DNA of 64,000 nucleotides from an uncultured Christensenellaceae bacterium (lineage in GTDB: Bacteria > Bacillota > Clostridia > Christensenellales > Borkfalkiaceae), in NCBI GenBank assembly GCA_910588695.1, contig CAJUOV010000002.1:84562-148561 (forward strand), in the 5' to 3' direction. Position numbers and translations under genes: made by a program. Within the stretch, counting starts at the first letter, position 1. The number at the start of each line of letters is the position of its first letter. The notes under the pieces were generated by a model, which had not been told where the DNA came from, made no database searches, and saw nothing but the letters and a program-made list of their open reading frames with translations. Positions 1-7,404 of this stretch are shown in pieces.

Positions 1-1248
1 ATAGCGGTATTTACGGACAGCTTCTTGCCGGGATGGGGCGGAACGGAGTATGCGGTTTATTGCCTGTGTCGGGAGTTGGTCGCTCTCGGTCATGAGATTT
101 TGCTGTTTGCTCCCGATTATCATTGCGAACAGTCTTTTTCGGAGTTCGAAGTCGTTAGAGTCAGAAGCATAAAGGTGACCGAGAGCGATATGGCGGTTTT
201 GCTTGCTTTTGATTACGGTAAAATACTGAAAAGGGTGAGAGCGTTCGATCCCGACGTGCTCTATTATTGTTCCGCGACGGGCATGGCGAAATGTGCAATC
301 AGGCTTGCGAAAACGCTTCGTAAACCCGTTGTCGCGACCATACATACTAAATTCAAAGAGGCATTTTACGACGGCACGAAGAGCAGACTGATCACTCATT
401 GCGTCGTCCGTTCGCTTGCTTCCAAACTGAACCGTACCGATCGGGTGTTTACGGTTTGCAACGACATGAAACGCCAGCTTGAAAACTACGGTTGCAAAAA
501 AGAAATCGGTGTGATCCGCAACGGTTCCGATCTTGTCATGACCGCGCCTTTAGCTTCGGCGCGAGAAGGTATTTTCCGTTTTATGTTCAGCGGAAAGCTC
601 AGTAAATTGAAAAATATTCAGTTCTCGATCCGCAGTTTAGGGCTTTTGAAACGGGAAAAAGGATTTTCCGATTTCAAATTTATGCTGGCGGGGAGCGGAA
701 AATACGAGAAGGCTCTGCGGCGGCTCGCGAAAAAAGAGGGGATTGCCCAAAATCTTGAATTTTACGGTTACATTTCGGATAAGAGCGAACTTGCAAAGCT
801 ATATCAAAAGGCGGATCTGTTTTTGTTCCCTTCGACCTTTGATAACGACGGACTTGTGATATGCGAAGCCGCCCGTCAGGGCACGCCGAGTTTGACATTG
901 AAAGGTGTGGGTTCGGGCGAAAGAATCACCGATAACGTGAATGGGTTTCTTTCGGATAACAATGTGCAAAGTTATGCCGAGCGGATTTACGAAATCGTAA
1001 ACGATGCCGAATTGCTGGCGCGCGTGTCGAAAAATACGGATACCGTAAAATTGGTCGGTTGGCGCGAGGTGGCTCGGGAATACGAAGGCGTTTTCTCCGA
1101 CGTGATTGCCGGGGGGGGGTGTTTACCGGATAGAAACTGCGTAGCTGCGGTTTGCCGTCGCGCAGTAAAAAAATCAAATATTAAAAACGAAGAGAATAAC
1201 TCTGATTTTGCGAAAGCGAGAAGAGAGTTATTCTTTTTTGTTGTCTAA
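1..1248 (+). CDS. glycosyltransferase, GT4 family (5' end outside window)
   Basis: Probable GT-B glycosyltransferase that moves a sugar from a nucleotide donor during surface polysaccharide synthesis. The frame is open from base 1 and already reads IAVFTDSFLPGWGGTEYAV, the usual GT4 N-terminus, so only a few codons are missing; the TTG at 25 is not a likely start. The C-terminal donor motif reads DNDGLVICEA, a D-x7-E version of E-x7-E. The last 45 residues do not look like GT4: they follow a 9-G tract at 1111-1119 and run through a strong terminator (1193-1239). With 8 or 10 Gs the frame would stop at 1142-1144 or 1131-1133, so the tail probably reflects slippage or a sequencing error. The licD gene follows. 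Confidence 0.85.
   Translation: MAVFTDSFLPGWGGTEYAVYCLCRELVALGHEILLFAPDYHCEQSFSEFEVVRVRSIKVTESDMAVLLAFDYGKILKRVRAFDPDVLYYCSATGMAKCAIRLAKTLRKPVVATIHTKFKEAFYDGTKSRLITHCVVRSLASKLNRTDRVFTVCNDMKRQLENYGCKKEIGVIRNGSDLVMTAPLASAREGIFRFMFSGKLSKLKNIQFSIRSLGLLKREKGFSDFKFMLAGSGKYEKALRRLAKKEGIAQNLEFYGYISDKSELAKLYQKADLFLFPSTFDNDGLVICEAARQGTPSLTLKGVGSGERITDNVNGFLSDNNVQSYAERIYEIVNDAELLARVSKNTDTVKLVGWREVAREYEGVFSDVIAGGGCLPDRNCVAAVCRRAVKKSNIKNEENNSDFAKARRELFFFVV
1111..1119 (+). repeat. 9-G homopolymer near the end of the glycosyltransferase gene
   Basis: Nine consecutive G residues inside the coding frame. As written, translation continues for about 43 codons to 1248. Loss or gain of one G gives an immediate stop (TAG at 1142-1144 or 1131-1133). 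A tract of this length is prone to slipped-strand change and to sequencing error; the sequence alone cannot separate these. Confidence 0.8.
1193..1239 (+). terminator. intrinsic terminator after the glycosyltransferase
   Basis: An 11-bp perfect stem, AGAATAACTCT at 1193-1203 with its complement at 1224-1234, a 20-base loop and a T run. It lies inside the 9-G reading frame, which argues that the real stop codon is upstream of it. Confidence 0.8.
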
Positions 1249-1261
1249 ACGGAGAGGATAA

Positions 1262-2068
1262 ATGAAAAGACTTACTTTAAGAGAGAATCAAGAGGCGCTT
1301 TTGGACATGATGACCGAATTCGACCGTATATGCAGAGAACACGGACTTCGGTATACTCTTTGTTGCGGCACATTGCTGGGCGCGGTCAGGCATAAGGGGT
1401 TTATTCCGTGGGATGACGATGCCGACGTCTATATGCCCCGCCCCGATTACGAGAAATTTTTAGGGATTATTGCCGGCGAAGGGGTTCTTCCGGCGCATAT
1501 GAAGTATAGTAAAGATCGGGGAAAAGGAACGTTTTACTGTTTTACGAAACTTCTCGATACAAGGTATCCACTCCGTACTTCGAATCATCTCGAAGTCAAA
1601 TATCTCTTTCTCGATATTTTTCCCGTGGACGGCGCGGCGGATTCGGAGGAGGAGCGAAAAGAACAGTTTAGAAAAGAACGAAAAATGGTCATATCTACGG
1701 GGATCTGCCAATGGTATACAATGGACAGATGGTGGGGCTTTATCGCCTACATAATCGGCTTTTGGTTTTATTTGGGGCACAACCTGTTTGTTCCGCGTTC
1801 GCGCATCGTAAAAAAGATGAATGAATCGGCGCGGAAATACGAATTCGGCAAAACGAAGTGGGCGTCTTGTCATAATTACGGGTATCCTACCGAATGGGTT
1901 CCCACGGAAGTGTACGAGAATTATTGCGAATTGGAGTTCGAAGGCAGAAAGTTTATGGCGGTTTCCGATTACGACTTACTCTTGAAGAATTCGTTCGGCG
2001 ATTATATGAAGCTTCCGCCCGTGAAAGAGCGTCGTTCGCGCCATTATATGAGAATTTATAAAAAATAA
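1262..2068 (+). CDS. LicD family phosphotransferase
   Basis: LicD-fold (nucleotidyltransferase superfamily) protein of 268 residues, of the kind that attaches phosphocholine or a related phospho-group to teichoic acids or surface glycans. The signature GTLLGAVRHKGFIPWDDDADV spans residues 36-56, and D51-D53 and D55 are the expected metal-binding acidic cluster. A hydrophobic stretch near residues 157-175 may contact the membrane. The start is fixed by GGAGAG at about 1251-1256. The gene sits 23 bases after a terminator, so it depends on read-through or an unseen promoter. It shares a surface-glycan context with the glycosyltransferase upstream. The acceptor and donor substrates cannot be told from sequence. 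Confidence 0.85.
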   Translation: MKRLTLRENQEALLDMMTEFDRICREHGLRYTLCCGTLLGAVRHKGFIPWDDDADVYMPRPDYEKFLGIIAGEGVLPAHMKYSKDRGKGTFYCFTKLLDTRYPLRTSNHLEVKYLFLDIFPVDGAADSEEERKEQFRKERKMVISTGICQWYTMDRWWGFIAYIIGFWFYLGHNLFVPRSRIVKKMNESARKYEFGKTKWASCHNYGYPTEWVPTEVYENYCELEFEGRKFMAVSDYDLLLKNSFGDYMKLPPVKERRSRHYMRIYKK

Positions 2069-2097
2069 AAAAGAGCTTCCGAGAGGAAGCTCTTTTT
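2068..2097. terminator. bidirectional terminator between licD and groEL
   Basis: The stem GAGCTTCC/GGAAGCTC with loop GAGA is flanked by an A run on the left and a T run on the right, so it can end transcription from licD (+) and from groEL (-). It begins at the licD stop and ends 10 bases before the groEL stop. Confidence 0.9.
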
Positions 2098-2106
2098 GAA
2101 TGTTCA

Positions 2107-3732
2107 TCAATACATTCCGTCCATGCCGCCTGCGGGAGCCGCGGGCGCGGGAGGAGTAGGAATGTCGGTCACGATGGATTCCGTCGTTAAGAGAGTCGAG
2201 GCGACGGAAGCCGCGTTTTGCAGAACCGAACGGGTCACTTTCGTGGGATCGATGATGCCGCTCTTGACCATATCTGTGTAGTTGTTTTTCAAAGCGTCGA
2301 AACCGTAAGTAGGCTCGTTCTTGGTCAGAATCTTGTCGACGACAACGGAACCGTCCATTCCTGCGTTTTTCGCGATCTGGCGGACAGGCTCTTCGCAGGC
2401 TTTCAGAATGATCGCCGCGCCCGTCTTTTCATCGCCCGAGAGGGTGGAGACGAGTTTTTCCAGAACGGGCACGCAGCTCAGAAGCGCGCTTCCGCCGCCG
2501 GGGACATAACCTTCTTCGACCGCCGCGCGGGTTGCTGCAAGCGCGTCGTCGATTCTGAGTTTCTTTTCTTTCATTTCAACTTCGGTCGCCGCGCCTACAT
2601 TGATAACTGCGACTCCGCCTGCAAGTTTCGCAAGACGTTCCTGCAATTTCTCTTTATCGTAATCGGAAGTCGTGACTTCGATCTGCGCCTTAATGGAAGC
2701 GACGCGCGCTTTAATGTCTTTTTTGTTGCCTGCGCCGTCTACGATGGTGGTGTTGTCTTTATCGACTTTGACCTGATTGGCTCTGCCGAGCATATCGGGG
2801 GTTACGTCTTTGAATTCGTAGCCGAGATCCGAAGAGATGACCGTGCCGCCCGTAAGAACTGCAATGTCCTGCAACATTTCCTTTCTTCTGTCGCCGAATC
2901 CGGGAGCTTTTACTGCAACGCAGTTGAATACGCCTTTAAGTTTGTTCACGATGAGCGCGGCGAGCGCGTCGCCTTCAACGTCCTCTGCGATGATGAGAAG
3001 GCGTGCGCCCTGTTGAGCGAGGGGTTCTACGATAGGAAGAATTTCCTGCAAATTGGAAATTTTTCTGTCCGTGATGAGAATATAGGGGTTTTCGAGAACG
3101 GCTTCCATTTTCTCGGTGTTCGTCACCATGTATGCTGAAGCGTAGCCTCTGTCGAACTGCATGCCTTCGACGGTTGTCAGTTCGGTGGTCATGGACTTTC
3201 CTTCTTCAACGGTGATCACGCCGTCTTTTCCAACGGTTTCCATAGCGTTTGCGATCAGCTCGCCGACCGTCTCGTCGCCTGCCGAAATCGCCGCGACCTG
3301 AGAGATCGCTTTTTTGCCGTCTACCGTCTTGGAGATGGATTTGATCTGTGCAACAGCCGCTTCGACCGCTTTGTCGATGCCTTTTCTCAAAATAATGGGG
3401 TTTGCGCCCGCCGCAAGGTTTTTCAGGCCTTCGCGGATGATCGCCTGTGCCAAAAGAACCGCAGTCGTCGTTCCGTCGCCCGCCACGTCGTTCGTTTTGG
3501 TTGAAACTTCTTTTACGAGCTGTGCGCCCATATTTTCGAAAGGATCGGGTAATTCGATTTCTTTTGCGATCGTAACGCCGTCGTTCGTGATGAGGGGAGC
3601 GCCGAATTTTTTATCGAGCACAACGTTTCTGCCCTTGGGACCGAGCGTGATTTTAACTGTGTCTGCAAGAACGTTCACGCCCGTTTCGAGAGCTTTTCTT
3701 GCTTCGTCTCCGTATTTGATTTGTTTTGCCAT
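2107..3732 (-). CDS. groEL: chaperonin GroEL (Hsp60)
   Basis: ATP-dependent folding chamber protein of the cytosol, 541 residues, a normal length. The N-terminus (AKQIKYGDEARKALETGV), the ATP-site motif GDGTTTAVLLAQAI near residue 86 and the glycine/methionine-rich C-terminal tail ending GGMDGMY are all typical. It lies 17 bases downstream of groES in one operon with its own ribosome site (AGGAGG). The operon reads from a consensus sigma-A promoter at 4073-4100. I could not find the CIRCE inverted repeat that usually controls groESL in Firmicutes. Confidence 0.98.
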   Translation of the reverse strand: MAKQIKYGDEARKALETGVNVLADTVKITLGPKGRNVVLDKKFGAPLITNDGVTIAKEIELPDPFENMGAQLVKEVSTKTNDVAGDGTTTAVLLAQAIIREGLKNLAAGANPIILRKGIDKAVEAAVAQIKSISKTVDGKKAISQVAAISAGDETVGELIANAMETVGKDGVITVEEGKSMTTELTTVEGMQFDRGYASAYMVTNTEKMEAVLENPYILITDRKISNLQEILPIVEPLAQQGARLLIIAEDVEGDALAALIVNKLKGVFNCVAVKAPGFGDRRKEMLQDIAVLTGGTVISSDLGYEFKDVTPDMLGRANQVKVDKDNTTIVDGAGNKKDIKARVASIKAQIEVTTSDYDKEKLQERLAKLAGGVAVINVGAATEVEMKEKKLRIDDALAATRAAVEEGYVPGGGSALLSCVPVLEKLVSTLSGDEKTGAAIILKACEEPVRQIAKNAGMDGSVVVDKILTKNEPTYGFDALKNNYTDMVKSGIIDPTKVTRSVLQNAASVASTLLTTESIVTDIPTPPAPAAPAGGMDGMY

Positions 3733-3749
3733 AATAAAATACCTCCTGA

Positions 3750-4034
3750 TTATTCTACGATTGCAAGAATGTCACTCTGTTTGAGAATGGTGAATTCTTT
3801 GCCGTCTACTTTGAAATCCGTTCCCGCGTATTTGGAGCAGAGAACTTTGTCGCCTTTCTTTACCTGCATCACGATTTCTTTTCCGTCGAGCACGCCGCCG
3901 GGACCGACCGCAACAACTGCGCAGACCTGCGGCTTTTCCTGCGCGGAAGAGGGAAGAAAGAATCCGCTCTTTGTTTTTTCTTCTACGGTAACCGCTTCCA
4001 CGACTACCTTGTCGAATAAAGGTTTGATATTCAT
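3750..4034 (-). CDS. groES: co-chaperonin GroES (Hsp10)
   Basis: Heptameric lid of the GroEL chamber, 94 residues. The N-terminus (NIKPLFDKVVVEAV), the mobile-loop region near residues 17-35 and the C-terminal segment DGKEFTILKQSDILAIVE fit the family. It is the first gene of the groES-groEL operon. AGGAGG lies 8 bases before the ATG. The leader from the predicted start of transcription is about 30 bases and contains no evident regulatory hairpin. Confidence 0.97.
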   Translation of the reverse strand: MNIKPLFDKVVVEAVTVEEKTKSGFFLPSSAQEKPQVCAVVAVGPGGVLDGKEIVMQVKKGDKVLCSKYAGTDFKVDGKEFTILKQSDILAIVE

Positions 4035-4072
4035 AAACGACCTCCTAATAAAGTTCTTTTATAACCGTATTT

Positions 4073-4100
4073 ATTATACACGTATTTACACGGATGTCAA
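4073..4100 (-). promoter_or_regulatory. sigma-A promoter of groESL
   Basis: TTGACA (complement of 4095-4100) and TATAAT (complement of 4073-4078) are 16 bases apart. A direct repeat CGTATTTA lies at 4066-4073 and 4081-4088, 15 bases apart, overlapping the -10 and spacer. It could be an operator, but it matches neither CIRCE nor the CtsR heptamer repeat. Confidence 0.85.
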
Positions 4101-4176
4101 ACGGCTTTTTGAAAAATTTTCCATTTCTTTCAGAAATTCTTTTTTTACCGATACCCCAATTTCTTGTGTTTCATTA

Positions 4177-4206
4177 TTGACAGCGTCCAATACTTTGTGT
4201 TATAAT
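4177..4206 (+). promoter_or_regulatory. sigma-A promoter of the dCMP deaminase operon
   Basis: TTGACA at 4177-4182 and TATAAT at 4201-4206 with an 18-base spacer. The predicted start of transcription is near 4213, so the leader is only about 10 bases and the Shine-Dalgarno GGGAGG (4211-4216) lies at its extreme 5' end. Confidence 0.85.
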
Positions 4207-4222
4207 CATCGGGAGGTAATTT

Positions 4223-4672
4223 ATGGAAAAGTGGGATAGTCGGTTTATGGAGCTGACCGAACTCGTCGGTACTTGGGCGAGTTGTTTCAGACGTAAAGTC
4301 GGCGCGATCATTGTAAAAGACAAGCGTGTTCTGACTACGGGTTACAACGGGGCGCCCGCTGGTATTTCTTCCTGTATGGAGCGGGGAGAGTGTCTGCGCG
4401 AAAAAATGAATATTCCGAGCGGTACCCGCGCCGAAACCTGCTATGCCGCCCACGCCGAGCAGAACGCCATTATTCAGGCGGCGCGCTACGGGGCGAATAT
4501 CGACGGGGCAACACTCTATTGCACCCATCAGCCCTGCGTCATCTGTGCGAAGATGATTATTAACGCAGGGATCAGACGCGTAGTCTATAAAGAGGGGTAT
4601 CCCGATGAATTTTCCATAGAACTTTTCAAAGAAGCTGGTACGGAAATTATTAAATATGAGGAGATGATATAA
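4223..4672 (+). CDS. deoxycytidylate (dCMP) deaminase
   Basis: Zinc enzyme that converts dCMP to dUMP, feeding thymidylate synthesis (thyA is at 12.7 kb). It has 149 residues. The cytidine-deaminase-fold motifs are H77-A-E79 (zinc ligand and proton-shuttling Glu) and P104-C105-x2-C108 (zinc ligands). It resembles the ComEB/dCMP deaminase branch. GGGAGG at 4211-4216 supports the ATG at 4223. Its stop codon shares one base with the next start. It is the first gene of the operon with the cyclophilin and purB. Confidence 0.93.
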   Translation: MEKWDSRFMELTELVGTWASCFRRKVGAIIVKDKRVLTTGYNGAPAGISSCMERGECLREKMNIPSGTRAETCYAAHAEQNAIIQAARYGANIDGATLYCTHQPCVICAKMIINAGIRRVVYKEGYPDEFSIELFKEAGTEIIKYEEMI

Positions 4673-5193
4673 TGACACAGAATCCGGTAGTAACTTTTGA
4701 GATGGAAAACGGCAAGACGTTTCGCGCGGAGCTCTATCCCGAGATCGCGCCTAACACCGTGAATAACTTTATAAGTCTCGTTAAAAAAGGCTTTTACGAC
4801 GGCGTGATTTTTCACCGCGTGATTGCGGGATTTATGATTCAGGGCGGCGATCCGCAAGGCATGGGAACGGGAGGTCCGGGGTATTGTATCGCGGGAGAAT
4901 TCCGTATGAACGGCTTTGCAAATTCTCTCCGTCACGAGAGAGGCGTTCTCTCAATGGCAAGAACGGGGAATCCGAATTCCGCAGGTTCGCAATTTTTTGT
5001 TATGCACAAAGATTCGCCGCACCTCGACGGGCAGTACGCCGCATTCGGTAAAGTGATTGAGGGAATGGACACGGTAGACGAGATCGCTGCTGTTCAGACC
5101 TCTTTCGGCGACAGACCCGTAAAGCCTCAACGCATGAAAAAAGTGACGGTAGAGACCTTTGGAATCGAATATGCGGAGCCGAAACGCGCTTAG
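4672..5193 (+). CDS. peptidyl-prolyl cis-trans isomerase, cyclophilin type
   Basis: Cytosolic proline isomerase of 173 residues with no signal peptide or membrane helix. The cyclophilin core is visible: FHRVIAGFMIQGGDP near residue 43, MARTGNPNSAGSQFFV near residue 98, and HLDGQYAAFGKVIEGMD near residue 122. The R of FHR and the QFF segment are catalytic-site residues in the family. It overlaps the dCMP deaminase stop by one base and is followed 9 bases later by purB. Confidence 0.95.
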   Translation: MTQNPVVTFEMENGKTFRAELYPEIAPNTVNNFISLVKKGFYDGVIFHRVIAGFMIQGGDPQGMGTGGPGYCIAGEFRMNGFANSLRHERGVLSMARTGNPNSAGSQFFVMHKDSPHLDGQYAAFGKVIEGMDTVDEIAAVQTSFGDRPVKPQRMKKVTVETFGIEYAEPKRA

Positions 5194-5202
5194 GAGAGTA
5201 CT

Positions 5203-6639
5203 ATGCCAGACAAAACACTGTATGAAAACCCCTTAAATACCCGCTATGCCAGCCGTGAAATGCAAGAAAATTTCGGGGATGAAAAGCGGTTCCGCCTTTG
5301 GAGAAAACTTTGGATTGCGCTTGCGGAGAGCGAAATGGAGCTGGGGCTTCCGATTACGGAAGCGCAGATCAAGGAGCTGAAAACGCACGAGAGCGACATC
5401 GATTACGCCAAGGCAGAGGCTTACGAACGGGAAGTCAGACACGATGTAATGGCGCATGTCAAGGCATACGGCGACGTTGCGCCGCTTGCAAAACCGATAA
5501 TTCACTTAGGCGCTACAAGTTGTTTCGTGGATTGTAATTCCGAGCTTATGATCATGTACGACGGGTTGCAGATTCTTTTGAGAAAACTTGTCAACGTCAT
5601 GGACAAGCTCAAAAAGTTCGCTCTTGCTTATAAAGGTTTGCCTACGCTCGGTTTTACCCATTTACAGCCCGCTCAGCTCACAACGGTCGGGAAACGCGCG
5701 ACGCTTTGGTTGCAGGATCTGATGCTCGATTACGAGAATCTGCAAAACCTCGTCGAGCATTTCCGTTTGAGAGGCGTCAAGGGTACGACGGGGACGCAGG
5801 CGAGCTTTTTGGAGCTGTTCGACGGCAATACGGAAAAAGTCAAAGAACTCGAAAAGAGAGTTGTCGCAAAACTCGGTTATAAAAATGTCTACGGAGTCAC
5901 GGGGCAGACTTATCCGAGAAAATTCGATTATAATGTTCTCTGCGTTCTATCTCAGATCGCGCAAAGCGCATATAAGTTCTCGAACGATATTCGTATTTTG
6001 CAGAATATGAAAGAAGTGGAGGAGCCTTTCGAAAAAAGTCAGATCGGCTCGTCTGCAATGGCATATAAGCGCAATCCGATGCGTTCGGAGCGTATGGGTT
6101 CATTGTGCCGATTTATGGTTTCTCTGCCTATGAATAGCGCGATTACCGCGTCTACGCAGTGGTTCGAACGCACGCTCGACGATTCTGCCAATCGCAGGAT
6201 CGTGAACGCACAGGCGTTTTTGACGGTTGATGCGATTCTGAATATCTATCTGAATGTTTCGGAAAATCTCGTCGTGTACGATAAAGTTATTGCGAAGCAC
6301 GTAAACGCAGAACTTCCTTTTATGGCGACGGAAAATATTATCATGGAGTGCGTCAAAGCGGGCGGAGACAGACAGGAATTGCACGAAAAAATACGTCGGC
6401 TCTCCATGGAAGCGGGCAATAACGTAAAGCGCGAGGGAAAAGACAACAATCTGTTGGAGCTCATCGAAAAAGAGGAACTTTTCAAACCCGTTCACGGGAG
6501 GCTCGGCGATATTGTAGATTCCGAAAAGTTTATCGGGCGCGCGCCCGAACAGACGGCAGAGTTTATTAAAAACGAAATCGATCCCATTCTCGAAAAGCAT
6601 AAAGATTCGCTCGGCGAGCAGGGAAAAGTTAACGTCTGA
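5203..6639 (+). CDS. purB: adenylosuccinate lyase
   Basis: Fumarase-superfamily enzyme acting twice in purine synthesis: it releases fumarate from SAICAR and from adenylosuccinate. It has 478 residues, the full length of this branch. The signature loop is SSAMAYKRNPMRSER near residue 283 (usual form SSxMPxKRNP). The motif TSCFVDCNSEL near residue 104 matches the first conserved region. GGAGAG lies upstream of the ATG. It is the last gene of a three-gene operon that ends at a strong terminator. Confidence 0.95.
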   Translation: MPDKTLYENPLNTRYASREMQENFGDEKRFRLWRKLWIALAESEMELGLPITEAQIKELKTHESDIDYAKAEAYEREVRHDVMAHVKAYGDVAPLAKPIIHLGATSCFVDCNSELMIMYDGLQILLRKLVNVMDKLKKFALAYKGLPTLGFTHLQPAQLTTVGKRATLWLQDLMLDYENLQNLVEHFRLRGVKGTTGTQASFLELFDGNTEKVKELEKRVVAKLGYKNVYGVTGQTYPRKFDYNVLCVLSQIAQSAYKFSNDIRILQNMKEVEEPFEKSQIGSSAMAYKRNPMRSERMGSLCRFMVSLPMNSAITASTQWFERTLDDSANRRIVNAQAFLTVDAILNIYLNVSENLVVYDKVIAKHVNAELPFMATENIIMECVKAGGDRQELHEKIRRLSMEAGNNVKREGKDNNLLELIEKEELFKPVHGRLGDIVDSEKFIGRAPEQTAEFIKNEIDPILEKHKDSLGEQGKVNV

Positions 6640-6653
6640 TGTATGAAATATAA

Positions 6654-6681
6654 CCCGCGGCAGTCAGCCGCGGGTTTTTTT
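6654..6681 (+). terminator. intrinsic terminator after purB
   Basis: An 8-bp GC stem CCCGCGGC/GCCGCGGG with a 5-base loop, followed by seven Ts. Confidence 0.93.
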
Positions 6682-6703
6682 GTGAATTACACAGACTGAA
6701 AAC

Positions 6704-6955
6704 ATGGATTATCAAAAAGTCCACGTAGAAGTAGAAGTGAAATTTTTGAAAGAGGGCGGAATGCGTCCCGTTCGTATCAAATGGACGGACGGAAGAACGT
6801 TTCTGATCGAACGGGTCAAATTTATCGAACGAGCGTCGGCTCGCGTCGGTTCGGTGTTGCCCGTCCGCTATACCTGTATTCTTGCGGGCAGAGAAAAGTA
6901 TCTCTATTACGAGCCGGAAGAGATGCGCTGGTTTGTGGAAACGCCTGTTCAATAG
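6704..6955 (+). CDS. hypothetical protein, 83 residues
   Basis: I do not recognise the family. The 83 residues are soluble, with many beta-forming stretches (VHVEVEVKFL, TFLIERVKFI, VRYTCILAGREKYLYYE) and no signal peptide, membrane helix or cysteine cluster, so a small beta-barrel or nucleic-acid-binding fold is possible. It starts 22 bases after the purB terminator with no clear Shine-Dalgarno or promoter. Its end overlaps the convergent smpB stop by 7 bases. The codon use matches its neighbours, and the length and position look like a real gene. Confidence 0.6.
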   Translation: MDYQKVHVEVEVKFLKEGGMRPVRIKWTDGRTFLIERVKFIERASARVGSVLPVRYTCILAGREKYLYYEPEEMRWFVETPVQ

Positions 6956-7404
6956 TTGCGGTATTGTTTTATTTCGCGGTCTGTCGCGCGCTTTACGTCG
7001 CGCTCAGCGATCGCCTGTTTTTTGTCGTAGGTGTGTTTGCCTTTGGCAAGCGCGATTTCGATTTTGACAAGCGCGTCTTTGAAATATAATTTTAAGGGAA
7101 CGAGAGTATGACCTTTTTCGTTGACTTTTCCCGTAATCTTGGCGATTTCGTCTTTGTGTAAAAGCAGTTTTCTGTCCTTTCTCGATTCTCGCGTTGAAAA
7201 TGCGCCGCTCTTGTCGTAGAGGGCGATATGCATATTTTTCAGGTAAATCTCACCCGATCTGATTTCGCAGAAACTTTCCGAAAGAGATGCTCTCCCGTTT
7301 CTCAGAGATTTTACTTCACTTCCTTCAAGCACAATTCCCGCTTCGTATTTATCGAGTATAAAATATTCAAAAGACGCGGATTTATTCAGAGCTATTATTT
7401 TCAT
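6949..7404 (-). CDS. smpB: SsrA (tmRNA)-binding protein SmpB
   Basis: Carries tmRNA to stalled ribosomes for trans-translation. It has 151 residues when started at the ATG complementary to 7402-7404, whose ATGA overlaps the rnr stop; a longer in-frame start at 7449 would lie within rnr and is not credible. Family features are YEAGIVLEGSEVKSLR near residue 16, KNMHI, and the basic C-terminal tail with KKQAIAERDVKR. Coupling to rnr (RNase R degrades the tagged mRNA) and secG is the common Firmicutes order. The tmRNA gene itself is not in this window. Confidence 0.96.
   Translation of the reverse strand: MKIIALNKSASFEYFILDKYEAGIVLEGSEVKSLRNGRASLSESFCEIRSGEIYLKNMHIALYDKSGAFSTRESRKDRKLLLHKDEIAKITGKVNEKGHTLVPLKLYFKDALVKIEIALAKGKHTYDKKQAIAERDVKRATDREIKQYRNY

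Noticed and set aside
4035..4222. CIRCE or CtsR operator between groES and the dCMP deaminase gene
   Set aside because: Neither the CIRCE inverted repeat nor the CtsR heptamer repeat is present on either strand.
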